From: CAKZNE01 sp002695025
GTDB taxonomy: Bacteria > Bacteroidota > Bacteroidia > Flavobacteriales > Schleiferiaceae
Length of the DNA: 64,000 bases
Assembly: GCA_913043285.1 (NCBI GenBank)
Contig: CAJWML010000006.1
Coordinates: 1-64,000 of the forward strand
Reading direction: 5' to 3'
Position numbers and translations under genes: made by a program. The stretch's first letter is position 1; every line of letters starts with the position of its first letter. Below, one piece after another: positions 9,790 through 18,193 of this stretch. Below the pieces are notes generated by a model. The model did no database searches and was not told where the DNA came from. It saw nothing but the letters and a program-made list of their open reading frames with translations.

Positions 9790-10814
9790 ATAACCATATA
9801 ACGCTCATTCAACCCGAAACGTTGCCCGGACATCAATATTTCAAAAATAGGATTTTTGACATTCATAGCGAGGAGGAGTTTAACCACCTTGCTTTGGAGC
9901 TGTTTAATTTCCAGGCCCGTGAAAATCCGGTGTATGCCCATTATCTGCAAAACCTGGGTATAGTTGCTGCAGATGTGCAAGGCGTTAATGGAATTCCCTT
10001 TTTACCGATACGATTCTTTAAGAATTTCAGCGTACAGACGGGTAAGTTTGAGCCGGAAGTGATCTTTAGCAGTTCCGGGACCAGCGGCAGCATAAGCAGT
10101 AAACATCACGTAAGGGATAGCGGCTGGTATGAGAAAACCTTTTTGAAGGCTTTTGAGCGGGTGTATGGATTACCTGCGGCCTATTGTGTACTGGCTCTTT
10201 TGCCTTCTTACCTGGAAAGAGAGGGATCCTCGCTTATTCAAATGGTGGAGCGTCTAATAGCGCTCAGTGAGGATCAGGACAGTGGTTTTTATCTTTATGA
10301 CCACGCCAGCCTGGCACATACCATTACCCAAAAGCTGGCAAAGGGAAAAAAGGTGATCCTTTTTGGAGTAACCTTTGCACTGCTGGATATGGCCGAAAAC
10401 TACCAGGAGAACTGGGAGTCGCTTATAGTAATAGAAACCGGTGGAATGAAGGGCAGGCGCAAGGAACTGCTGCGTGAAGAAGTACATAGTGTGCTCAAAA
10501 GTTCCTTTCACGTGGATCGTATCCATTCCGAATACGGAATGACCGAGTTGCTTTCCCAGGCGTACTCCGGGGGTGATGGATTGTTTGAATGCCCCTCTTG
10601 GATGAAGGTGGCCGTAAGAGAGGTGACGGATCCTTTTGCCAAAGCTCCTTTGGGGAAAACCGGAGGAATTAATATTATTGATCTGGCCAACGTGGATAGT
10701 TGCGCCTTTATTGAAACCCAGGATCTGGGCAGGGTATACAGCAACGGCCGTTTTGAGGTAATGGGCCGCTTTGATAATTCAGATATCAGGGGTTGTAATT
10801 TAATGGTAATCTAA
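9771..10814 (+). CDS. LuxE-like acyl-protein synthetase / adenylate-forming enzyme
   Basis: 347 residues. The family activates a fatty acid or other carboxylate as an adenylate and transfers it to a protein thiol. The AMP-binding motif FSSSGTSGS lies near residue 100, with VIETGGMKGRRKE and HSEYGMTELLSQAY further on, as in LuxE and acyl-CoA synthetase-like proteins; FETQDLGRV-type residues (here IETQDLGRV) and GRFDNSDIRGCNL form the C-terminal part. No luxC, luxD or luciferase genes are nearby, so bioluminescence is not implied; non-lux Bacteroidota homologues are common. Family homologues usually begin close to the FKNRIFDI segment, so a TTG at 9822 (residue 18) may be the real start, which would also remove the 19-bp overlap with the divergent lipoprotein gene. 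Confidence 0.85.
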   Translation: MKRSFSYNHITLIQPETLPGHQYFKNRIFDIHSEEEFNHLALELFNFQARENPVYAHYLQNLGIVAADVQGVNGIPFLPIRFFKNFSVQTGKFEPEVIFSSSGTSGSISSKHHVRDSGWYEKTFLKAFERVYGLPAAYCVLALLPSYLEREGSSLIQMVERLIALSEDQDSGFYLYDHASLAHTITQKLAKGKKVILFGVTFALLDMAENYQENWESLIVIETGGMKGRRKELLREEVHSVLKSSFHVDRIHSEYGMTELLSQAYSGGDGLFECPSWMKVAVREVTDPFAKAPLGKTGGINIIDLANVDSCAFIETQDLGRVYSNGRFEVMGRFDNSDIRGCNLMVI

Positions 10815-10821
10815 TTTGTAG

Positions 10822-11574
10822 ATGATGCGAAAACTTATGGTTCTTATCAGCCTGTTGGCAGGCTCGCTGCTTCAGGCACAGATCATAGAGGATGAAACCA
10901 CAGTATTGGACAAACCCAATGGGGAAGCATTGTTCAAGTTGAATGCAGACGTAGGGGTGTACTCTTACGATCCGGAAGAAGGCTGGTTTAAAATCCGCAG
11001 GGAGGCCTGCATAACACCGTCCGATCTTCCGGACGAAAAATACCTGTATCCCGGAACGGTACTGAAGGATGAAGGTGGTAAAAAGATCGGGGAAGTACTT
11101 AAGGAAGTTAAAATAAGGGACAAACGTAAATTAGATGGTTATCGTGGGGACGATCGCATTATTGTGGTCCTGGAAGGCTACGTGTTTAAGACCAGGATAA
11201 AGGATGGTACCGTGCCGGAAGATAGGGTTAACGAGTTGCTGGCCGAAAAAAACCGGACTGTTCAGACAGCTGGCTTTCAGGAGCTTTTCGATATGTACGA
11301 TTTTGAACAAAGAGAGTTTGATGAATTTACGGCTTATGCCCTGCGTGAAAAGCATAAAACGGCCGCTGAGGAGCAGGATTTCAGGATGATTGTGATCTTC
11401 AGGGGAGAAACCAGCGTGTTTGCCGTAATCACCAATGATCATGTAGTAACGGCTCCCAAAATCAAGGACGAATACGATGATCCGCCCTTTCACATCCTTT
11501 ATTTGTACAAACCGCCTTCTTCACAAAAAGACCTTATAGAGAATACCATTCTCTATACCTTTTTAAGCTTATAA
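10822..11574 (+). CDS. Secreted protein of unknown function with SH3-like N-terminus
   Basis: 250 residues with a signal peptide (MVLISLLAGSLLQAQ). Residues ~22-57 (TTVLDKPNGEALFKL...EEGWFKI) resemble a bacterial SH3 unit. The rest is charged, alpha/beta, with no motif I recognise. Two ATGs are adjacent (10822, 10825). It lies 7 bases after the LuxE-like gene on the same strand, so the two are probably cotranscribed. Confidence 0.65.
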   Translation: MMRKLMVLISLLAGSLLQAQIIEDETTVLDKPNGEALFKLNADVGVYSYDPEEGWFKIRREACITPSDLPDEKYLYPGTVLKDEGGKKIGEVLKEVKIRDKRKLDGYRGDDRIIVVLEGYVFKTRIKDGTVPEDRVNELLAEKNRTVQTAGFQELFDMYDFEQREFDEFTAYALREKHKTAAEEQDFRMIVIFRGETSVFAVITNDHVVTAPKIKDEYDDPPFHILYLYKPPSSQKDLIENTILYTFLSL

Positions 11575-11584
11575 ACAGGAAATT

Positions 11585-12418
11585 CTAGGTGGCTGGGGCT
11601 CCGTAAATGTACATTTCCTCCAGCGTGGGATTTACGGATCCTCCGGTTGGTTCAAGGGTTACGGCAAAAGCCTGCGCCCCGGGAACACTTCCCATTTCTT
11701 TAAGAGTGGTGTCGGGATCAATGCCGTCAAATACGCCCATATCGATCGGTTTCCCGTCTTTGAGCGCCCATAACTGGTATTGCTTACCCGCAGGAGCATG
11801 AGGAAGGTTTTTTACGTTCAGGTACACCATTTCAGTTTTGGCATTCCAGAATACATCGGCCCGATATTCAGGATCGCGACCTTCCACACCCTTCATTACA
11901 AAGCTGGCCGTAGTAGGATCCGTCAATACCGCCAATTGCTGATTGGCTTCCTTGTAACTGGCCACCATAACCTGGTGGTTTTGTTCCAGTTCAGCAATAC
12001 GCAGGTTGGTGGCCCGTAATTCGGATCGGAGATCATTGAAATTGGAGTACTGCACAGCATTAATGCCCAGACTGATCAACAGCGCTATAGATGCTGCGAT
12101 GGCCCAGCGGGAAGACCCTCCGGACTTAGCGGTTTGGGTATGACCAATGGTACGTACAACTGGTTCTTCCTGCCTGGAAGACGAACCTTCCCGCGCAGCA
12201 AAGGCTGCACTCAGGATATCATCCTTCCATTCAGGGTTGGGCTGAACGGCATAAGCCCTGGATAATGCATTCAATGTGGACTGAGCTTCAAGAATGGCAT
12301 CACGGACCTCGGGATGCTTTTCTGCCATCTGCTCAACCTCACGGGCATCAGCATCGACAAGCATACCTGTTGCGTAAGCTTCAACAATTCCTGATTCTAT
12401 GTATTCTCTAACGTCCAC
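11585..12418 (-). CDS. RskA-type anti-sigma factor
   Basis: 277 residues with one transmembrane helix near 105-122 (WAIAASIALLISLGINAV), a cytoplasmic N-terminal anti-sigma part (YATGML...EVEQMAEKHPEV...) and a periplasmic coiled-coil plus beta domain ending in the RskA-family pattern (GKQYQLWALKDGKPIDMGVF, VTLEPTGGS). It follows the ECF sigma gene by 15 bases. The family holds a SigK-like sigma factor at the membrane and frees it after regulated proteolysis; the signal here is unknown. Confidence 0.9.
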   Translation of the reverse strand: MDVREYIESGIVEAYATGMLVDADAREVEQMAEKHPEVRDAILEAQSTLNALSRAYAVQPNPEWKDDILSAAFAAREGSSSRQEEPVVRTIGHTQTAKSGGSSRWAIAASIALLISLGINAVQYSNFNDLRSELRATNLRIAELEQNHQVMVASYKEANQQLAVLTDPTTASFVMKGVEGRDPEYRADVFWNAKTEMVYLNVKNLPHAPAGKQYQLWALKDGKPIDMGVFDGIDPDTTLKEMGSVPGAQAFAVTLEPTGGSVNPTLEEMYIYGAPAT

Positions 12419-12433
12419 CGTCTAAAGTAAATC

Positions 12434-12973
12434 TCAATTAAACACCCTTTTCAATTTTTCAAGTGCTGCCTTAGCCCTGCTCTTCACGGTGCCTAACGGT
12501 ATATTAAGCTCCTCAGAAATCTCTTTCTGAGTATAACCTTGAAAGTAGGAAAAGTAAATCACTTGTTGCTGTTCGTCTGGAAGGCGTTTCAGCAATTCGT
12601 TCAACCCTATGTGTTGTGGGTCAAAACGCCTGCTGCTTTCAAGACTATATACGTGATTATCTAAAGTCTGGTTTTTCTGGCTGTTCTTAAATTTCTTAGA
12701 GCGCAGGTAATCAATACACAGGTTCCGGGTTAAGTTGATCATCCATGTATAAAGAGCACCTTTTCCGGGATCGTAATTATCCGCTTTTTTCCAGATCTTA
12801 ACAAAAGCCTCCTGAAGCAAGTCCCGGCTTTGTTCTTCGTTACCGGTAATTTTAATAATGGTACCGTATAAAGCACCGGAATACGCTTCATAGATATAAT
12901 TCAGTGCAGCCTTATTGCCAGCTTTGAATTCCTCTATGAGGTTATCTTCCGTTATTTTAGGAGATCCTTGCAA
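12434..12973 (-). CDS. ECF RNA polymerase sigma factor (SigK-like)
   Basis: 179 residues with sigma region 2 (LLQEAFVKIWKKADNYDP then YTWMINLTRNLCIDYLRSKK) and region 4 with a helix-turn-helix (YTQKEISEELNIPLGTVKSR) typical of extracytoplasmic-function sigma factors. It is cotranscribed with the downstream anti-sigma gene, and such pairs usually autoregulate. No conserved ECF promoter could be picked out by eye in the 84 bp between it and tyrS. Confidence 0.93.
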   Translation of the reverse strand: MQGSPKITEDNLIEEFKAGNKAALNYIYEAYSGALYGTIIKITGNEEQSRDLLQEAFVKIWKKADNYDPGKGALYTWMINLTRNLCIDYLRSKKFKNSQKNQTLDNHVYSLESSRRFDPQHIGLNELLKRLPDEQQQVIYFSYFQGYTQKEISEELNIPLGTVKSRAKAALEKLKRVFN

Positions 12974-13057
12974 TGTGTTTATCGAGTTATTCCGGATACA
13001 TAATACAAAAGGGGACTAAATTGTTTATGCCCTTCTACGTAGGATTCTATAAACTTA

Positions 13058-14335
13058 CTAATTACACAGGATAATAAAATAGTTTCTTTTACCGCGTTGG
13101 GCCAGGATGTACTTGTCGTTCACCAGGTCACTCTCAGTAATTTCCTTATCAAGATCTACTTTGCTCTTGTTAATGCTGATGCCATTGCCTTGCACCATCT
13201 TGCGAGCTTCCCCTTTGGAAGGCAAGATGGGGGTTTCTGTGGCTAACAGGTCTACGATGGGAATACCTTCTTTGAGCCTGGTGCGGTCTATTTCGTACTG
13301 GGGAACACCGGCAAATACGGCCAGGAAGGTCTTTTCATTCAACTTGCGCAGTGACTCCTCGGTTGAATTTCCAAAGAGTATACCGGAGGCTTCAATGGCG
13401 TTTTGCAATTCATCTGCTCCATGAACCCTTTCCGTTATTTCCTCGGCCAGGGCTCTTTGCAACTTCCGGAGGTGAGGCTCTTCCTGATGTTCCTGTATCA
13501 GTTTTTCAATAGACTCACGGTCTTTCAACGAGAAGATCCTGATGTAGTTTTCGCAATCAGCATCGGCTGCGTTGAGCCAGAACTGGTAAAATTCATAAGG
13601 GCTGGTCTTTTCGGGGTCAAGCCAAATGTTACCCTTTTCAGACTTGCCAAACTTGGTGCCATCTGCCTTTTTAATAAGGGGAGTAGTGAGCGCAAAGGCT
13701 TCGCCCCCGCCTTTCCTGCGGATAAGCTCTGTTCCCGTGGTAATGTTTCCCCACTGGTCGCTGCCGCCCATCTGCAGTTTTACGTTGAACTCTTTATGCA
13801 GGTGGTAAAAGTCATAACCCTGTATGAGTTGGTAGGTAAACTCAGTGAATGACATACCAGACTCCAGGCGATTCTTTACCGAGTCTTTGGCCATCATGTA
13901 GTTGACCGTGATATGCTTACCGGCATCACGGATAAAATCCAGAAAGTAAAAATCCTTAAACCAGTCGTAATTATTTACGATAACGGCTCCGTTAGAGGGG
14001 TCGTCAAAGTCGAGAAAGCGCTCCAACTGGGCTTTCTGACGTTCCAGGTTGTGGTTGATCTCCTCGGGAGAAAGCAGGTTGCGCTCCTGGGATTTGCCCG
14101 AAGGGTCACCAACCCGTCCGGTGGCTCCCCCTACTAAAGCATAGGGTTTATGGCCGGCTCGCTGAAAATGTACGAGCGTCATGATCTGTACCATATTGCC
14201 TACTCCCAGCGAATCAGCAGTAGGGTCAAAACCGATATAGCCGGATACCATTTCCTTGTTCAGAAGCTCTTCGGTGCCGGGCATAATGTCGTGAAGCATG
14301 CCCCTCCAGCGGAGCTCATCCACAAATTTTTTCAT
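13058..14335 (-). CDS. tyrS: Tyrosyl-tRNA synthetase
   Basis: 425 residues, normal bacterial length. It charges tRNA-Tyr. The Rossmann catalytic domain shows GFDPTADSL, GGATGRVGDPSGKS, QGYDFYHL, QMGGSDQWGN and the KMSKS-equivalent KFGKS. The C-terminus carries an S4 RNA-binding domain (VDLLATET...KGEARKMVQGNGISINKSKV). The class I HIGH motif is degenerate: the stretch after DSL reads G44-V-G-N47, where Bacillus-type enzymes have H-I-G-H. There is no sign of frame damage, so the enzyme is presumably active. Confidence 0.95.
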   Translation of the reverse strand: MKKFVDELRWRGMLHDIMPGTEELLNKEMVSGYIGFDPTADSLGVGNMVQIMTLVHFQRAGHKPYALVGGATGRVGDPSGKSQERNLLSPEEINHNLERQKAQLERFLDFDDPSNGAVIVNNYDWFKDFYFLDFIRDAGKHITVNYMMAKDSVKNRLESGMSFTEFTYQLIQGYDFYHLHKEFNVKLQMGGSDQWGNITTGTELIRRKGGGEAFALTTPLIKKADGTKFGKSEKGNIWLDPEKTSPYEFYQFWLNAADADCENYIRIFSLKDRESIEKLIQEHQEEPHLRKLQRALAEEITERVHGADELQNAIEASGILFGNSTEESLRKLNEKTFLAVFAGVPQYEIDRTRLKEGIPIVDLLATETPILPSKGEARKMVQGNGISINKSKVDLDKEITESDLVNDKYILAQRGKRNYFIILCN

Positions 14336-14356
14336 TTCCTGATCTTATAAGACGGA

Positions 14357-14364
14357 CAAAGTTA
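14357..14364 (-). promoter_or_regulatory. -7 box (TAACTTTG) upstream of tyrS
   Basis: On the minus strand the bases read TAACTTTG, an exact TAnnTTTG match about 22 bases before the tyrS start. No TTTG at the -33 position. Confidence 0.45.
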
Positions 14365-14440
14365 AAAGCATTATCAGAAAGTATGGACTAATTTCCTCAA
14401 ACAAATATGCGTGGATAAGCCTTGTAATACCTTTTGAAGT

Positions 14441-14470
14441 TTTGCATCTTCAGTCCTTCCTCTATCTTTG
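14441..14470 (+). promoter_or_regulatory. Bacteroidota promoter of the epimerase gene
   Basis: TTTG at 14441-14444 and TATCTTTG at 14463-14470 are separated by 18 bases, matching the phylum's -33/-7 pattern and the same spacing as the tRNA-Gln promoter in this window. The ATG follows 19 bases later. Confidence 0.7.
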
Positions 14471-14489
14471 AGCTCTCATTTCAAAAAAC

Positions 14490-15500
14490 ATGATCCTTGT
14501 AACCGGTGGTACAGGCTTATTAGGCTCACACCTGATCTTTGAACTCCTTAAACAAGGGAAAAGGGTGCGTGCTACCCACCGCCCGGGCTCAGACACCAGC
14601 TCCGTGGAAAATACCATACGGTATTACAGGAGCCCGGGCGAGCTTATACAAAACCTGGAATGGGTGGAGGCCGATCTGTTGGATATTACCTGCTATTATA
14701 CCATTATGGAGGGCGTTACCGAGCTGTATCATTGTGCGGCTTTGGTAAGCTTTGATTCATCAGATAGTGCTGATTTGCTGGAGAAGAATCCGGCCATGAC
14801 GGCCAACGTGGTAAATGCAGCCCTGGAGATGAACGTGCGCAAAATGGTATACGTAAGCAGTGTGGCCGCCCTGGGGCGAAAGGCTGATGCGGAATATATC
14901 AATGAAGATAGTGAGTGGGTTCCTGGACAACACAATAGCGTATACGCCCGGAGTAAGTATCGTGCAGAGCTGGAAGTTTGGCGCGGGATACAGGAAGGTC
15001 TCAACGCGGTCATTGTAAATCCTTCTATAATATTAGGGCCCGGAAACTGGCAACAAGGAAGTCCTGCCCTTTTTCACACTATTGCCAAAGGCTTTAAATA
15101 TTACACTCTAGGCACCAACGCCTATGTGGATGTGAGGGATGTGGCTGAGGTCATGATCCGCTTAATGGAAAGTGAGGTAAGCGGGCAGCGCTTTGTGGTT
15201 GCAGCTGAGAACCTTAGTTATAAGAAATTCTTTGAATACGTGGCCGAGAGCCTGGAGGTAAAGGCTCCGAATACCGAAGTGCTGCCCCGGATGAGTGCCA
15301 TTATCTGGCGTATGGAAAAGCTACGGTCCTTCATTACCGGTAAAAAACCGGTAGTTACCCGCGAAACGGCTCATACGGCCCAGCATACCTATTATTACGA
15401 TAGCAATAAGATCAAAAAAACGCTCGGATTTGAGTTTAGGCCGGTAAGGGAAACCGTGGAAGATATGGCCCGGCATTATCGCAAGTGGCTGAAAAGATGA
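14490..15500 (+). CDS. NAD(P)-dependent epimerase/dehydratase (extended SDR)
   Basis: 336 residues. The N-terminal Rossmann motif GGTGLLGSHL binds NAD(P); VSSVAALG with YARSKYRAE supplies the SDR catalytic Ser/Tyr-x3-Lys. The protein is of the dihydroflavonol-reductase/epimerase type, and the substrate is unknown. It faces the DUF4296-pyrC group tail to tail with no gap (stop at 15500, neighbour stop at 15501). Confidence 0.88.
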   Translation: MILVTGGTGLLGSHLIFELLKQGKRVRATHRPGSDTSSVENTIRYYRSPGELIQNLEWVEADLLDITCYYTIMEGVTELYHCAALVSFDSSDSADLLEKNPAMTANVVNAALEMNVRKMVYVSSVAALGRKADAEYINEDSEWVPGQHNSVYARSKYRAELEVWRGIQEGLNAVIVNPSIILGPGNWQQGSPALFHTIAKGFKYYTLGTNAYVDVRDVAEVMIRLMESEVSGQRFVVAAENLSYKKFFEYVAESLEVKAPNTEVLPRMSAIIWRMEKLRSFITGKKPVVTRETAHTAQHTYYYDSNKIKKTLGFEFRPVRETVEDMARHYRKWLKR

Positions 15501-15971
15501 TCAGCGGATCTTTCGGTTAAATGGGCTTTTAGGTATTTTACGTACGGTTGTGTCCTGCTTCACCGCACTGCTATCAGTCTCAATGGCGGTACTGTCCGTT
15601 TCCTGCTGGTTTTCTTTCTTATCCTCCCATCGGGGGGATACTACCTCTACGGAATTCAGGTTTTCAATCACCTGGTCGTATAGCTTGTCCATGATATCAG
15701 GATGGTCGGAATAAAAGTTGAAACTCTCCTCGAATTTTTCCTGGCTCACCTCGTGTTTCTCAAATACCTTTTGGTAGTAGACATCGGCCAAAACGGTATC
15801 TCCCATTATCCTGCGTCCCAGCTTTGCGCCCTCCACCAGGTGGATATCCGTGAGTATGGCCGTCATTTTTTCCTTGCCCAGTATTTCGGCCGGTATAGTG
15901 GTCTCTTTTCGCCCGGAACACGAGATCAGCAGGGTGACAAAAACAATGGATATGAAGTTTCTAGCGATCAA
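15501..15971 (-). CDS. DUF4296-family lipoprotein
   Basis: 156 residues. Lipobox LLISC near residue 18, then the DUF4296 core (ILTDIHLVEGAK, VYYQKVFEKHEVSQEKFEESFNFYS-type helices) and a disordered acidic/Thr-rich tail. The family is of unknown function and largely restricted to Bacteroidota. Its start overlaps the 3' end of the dihydroorotase gene by 11 bp, so the two are translationally coupled. Confidence 0.85.
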   Translation of the reverse strand: MIARNFISIVFVTLLISCSGRKETTIPAEILGKEKMTAILTDIHLVEGAKLGRRIMGDTVLADVYYQKVFEKHEVSQEKFEESFNFYSDHPDIMDKLYDQVIENLNSVEVVSPRWEDKKENQQETDSTAIETDSSAVKQDTTVRKIPKSPFNRKIR

Positions 15972-17301
15972 AAGTCATCCTTTTACCCGTAAAACCCTCA
16001 ATAATTTTACCATGATCGTACACCAGGTTGCCGTTTACAAAAGTATGGGTAACGCGTGATCGGAAGGTGGTACCTTCAAAAGGCGACCATCCGCATTTGG
16101 AGAGGATGTTTTCTTTGGTTACTGTCCAGGGCCTGGCGGCATCAACCAATACAATATCCGCAAAAAAGCCTTCCCTCAAAAAGCCCCTCTCCTCAATATT
16201 AAAGAGTATGGCCGGGTTATGACAGGCCTTTTGTACCAGGGTTTCAATACTCATTTCCTCATCGCGTACAAATTCCATCAGGGCTGGCAAGGCATGTTGC
16301 ACCAAAGGTCCACCGGAAGGAGCGCTGGTATAAGGATTTTGTTTCTCTTCCAGGGTGTGTGGAGCATGGTCCGTAGCAATCACGTCAATACGGTCGTCCA
16401 GCAGAGCCTTGAATATAGCCTTCCGGTCATCTTCCTTTTTTACAGCCGGATTCCATTTGATAAGAGTACCTTTTTCATTGTAATCCTGGTCATTGAACCA
16501 AAGGTGATGGATGCAGGCTTCAGCCGTGATCCTCTTTTCCTGAAGAGGGATCTTATTGGTGAAAAGTTCGGTTTCTTCGGCTGTGCTGATATGATATATG
16601 TGCAGGCGTGTGTCGTACTTTTTAGCCAAATTCACGGCTCGGGAAGAGGAAAGGTAGCAGGCTTCGCGGCTACGGATCTCCGGGTGAAGCTGAACCGGGA
16701 TAGCATCCCCGTATTCGGCCATATAACGCTGCAGGTTTTCACGGATGGTCTTCTCATCCTCGCAGTGGGTGATTACAGGTAGCGGGCTTTTGGAGAATAT
16801 GTTCTCCAGGGCTTTTTCCTCATCTACCAGCATATTTCCAGTACTGCTTCCCATAAACACCTTGGTTCCGGGGATACGCCTGGAATCAGCCTTTTGCAGT
16901 TCATCAATGTTGTCATTGGTAGCGCCCAGGTTAAAGCCGTAATTGGCTATAGAGGTGCGTCCGGCAATGTTGTATTTATCTTCCAGTAGCTCCAGGGTTA
17001 CTGCAGGCGGCACGGTGTTGGGCTGCTCAATGTAAGAGGTTATTCCTCCTGCCACGGCAGCACGTGATTCGGTACCTATGTTGGCCTTATGGGTAAGGCC
17101 GGGCTCCCGGAAATGCACCTGGTCGTCAATAAGTCCGGGTAGGAGGTAACGGCCGGCCGCATCAATAATCTGGGTATTGTTGTCTTTCTGGCTGATGTGA
17201 TTGTCGATACGCGCAATGCGTTCACCTTCAATATACAGGTCTCCTTCAGTTACGGAGCCTTCGTTTACTATCCTGGCATTTTTGATCAGGATCTTTTTCA
17301 T
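15961..17301 (-). CDS. pyrC: Dihydroorotase
   Basis: 446 residues. It catalyses reversible cyclisation of carbamoyl aspartate to dihydroorotate in pyrimidine synthesis. Amidohydrolase motifs: DDQVHFREPGLTHK near residue 60, where the first metal histidine of the usual HxH is Gln, as I recall for the Bacteroidota class; TESRAAVAGGITS; VITHCED; HIYHIST; and DVIATDHAPHT with the catalytic Asp. It lies between the mannosyltransferase-like gene (14-bp gap) and the DUF4296 gene in one operon. Confidence 0.93.
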   Translation of the reverse strand: MKKILIKNARIVNEGSVTEGDLYIEGERIARIDNHISQKDNNTQIIDAAGRYLLPGLIDDQVHFREPGLTHKANIGTESRAAVAGGITSYIEQPNTVPPAVTLELLEDKYNIAGRTSIANYGFNLGATNDNIDELQKADSRRIPGTKVFMGSSTGNMLVDEEKALENIFSKSPLPVITHCEDEKTIRENLQRYMAEYGDAIPVQLHPEIRSREACYLSSSRAVNLAKKYDTRLHIYHISTAEETELFTNKIPLQEKRITAEACIHHLWFNDQDYNEKGTLIKWNPAVKKEDDRKAIFKALLDDRIDVIATDHAPHTLEEKQNPYTSAPSGGPLVQHALPALMEFVRDEEMSIETLVQKACHNPAILFNIEERGFLREGFFADIVLVDAARPWTVTKENILSKCGWSPFEGTTFRSRVTHTFVNGNLVYDHGKIIEGFTGKRMTFDR

Positions 17302-17315
17302 GGTAACAACCGTTT

Positions 17316-18122
17316 TTACTTATAGCGCCTGAGGATGTTTCTCATCTTGAGCTGAAGAACTCCAAATACGGCTTCACGGATAATATTCTGTGACATTTTA
17401 GACTTGCCTAGAGTCCGGTCGGTAAAGATGACCGGTATCTCCATAATGGAGAATCCCATTTTATAGGCCACGTATTTCATTTCGATCTGGAAGGCATAGC
17501 CCACAAATTTGATCTTTTTAAAATTGATGGTTTCCAGTACTTTTCTGCGGTAGCACATAAAACCTGCGGTGGTGTCTTCCACGGGAATACCCAGTATCAC
17601 CCGCACATAACGCGAGGCAAAATAACTCAGTAACACCCTGCTCATAGGCCAGTTTACCACGTTTACACCTTTGATATAGCGGGAGCCTACCACCACATCT
17701 TTATTTTCCTTTACGCTGCATTGGTACAGGCGCACCAGGTCATCAGGGTTGTGGGAAAAGTCTGCGTCCATCTCGAAGAAGAACTCATAATCTCTGGCCA
17801 GCCCCCACTCAAAGCCTTTGAGGTAGGCTGTGCCGAGGCCTTGCTTGCCCTTGCGCTCCAGGATAAAGAGTTGTTCGGGGAATTCCGTTTGCAGCGATTT
17901 AACAATGTCTGCTGTGCCGTCAGGGGATCCGTCATCCACCACCAGGATATGAAAAGGCTCACTTAAGGAATACACCCTGCGGATTATCCTTTCGATATTC
18001 TCCTTTTCGTTATAGGTTGGTATAATTACTAGTCCTTTTGACAAGCTGTTGTTCGGGTTAAGTTCCAAATCGTCAAAAATAACCAAACTAACGGCATGAC
18101 GAAGGAAAAATAAGTAACGCAA
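17316..18122 (-). CDS. Family 2 glycosyltransferase, polyprenol-phosphate mannose synthase type
   Basis: 268 residues in the longest frame. GLVIIPTYNEKENIE opens the GT-A domain; VVDDGSPDGTADIV, EMDADFSHNPDDL (DxD) and GSRYIKG follow, as in DPM1-like enzymes that move mannose from GDP-mannose to polyprenol phosphate. There is no membrane tail. The first ~26 residues (MRYLFFLRHAV...) do not fit the family, so a TTG at 18044 just before SKGLVIIPTYN is a likely alternative start. The lipid-linked sugar could feed membrane glycosyltransferases such as the DUF2723 protein in this window (inference). Confidence 0.88.
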   Translation of the reverse strand: MRYLFFLRHAVSLVIFDDLELNPNNSLSKGLVIIPTYNEKENIERIIRRVYSLSEPFHILVVDDGSPDGTADIVKSLQTEFPEQLFILERKGKQGLGTAYLKGFEWGLARDYEFFFEMDADFSHNPDDLVRLYQCSVKENKDVVVGSRYIKGVNVVNWPMSRVLLSYFASRYVRVILGIPVEDTTAGFMCYRRKVLETINFKKIKFVGYAFQIEMKYVAYKMGFSIMEIPVIFTDRTLGKSKMSQNIIREAVFGVLQLKMRNILRRYK

Positions 18123-18170
18123 TTACTCAACCAACTATTTTGCCAAAGGTGTACTGTAATATTTAGCGCG

Positions 18171-18178
18171 TATTTTTG
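18171..18178 (+). promoter_or_regulatory. -7 box (TATTTTTG) before the histidine kinase
   Basis: Exact TAnnTTTG match 15 bases before the ATG at 18194, with no matching -33 TTTG. The implied leader is very short. Confidence 0.4.
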
Positions 18179-18193
18179 TTAGACTTTTCCTAA

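Noticed and set aside
16961..17140. Gln for His in the dihydroorotase metal site as a sign of inactivity
   Set aside because: I recall DDQVHFREPG as the usual form in Bacteroidota dihydroorotases, and the other catalytic residues are intact.
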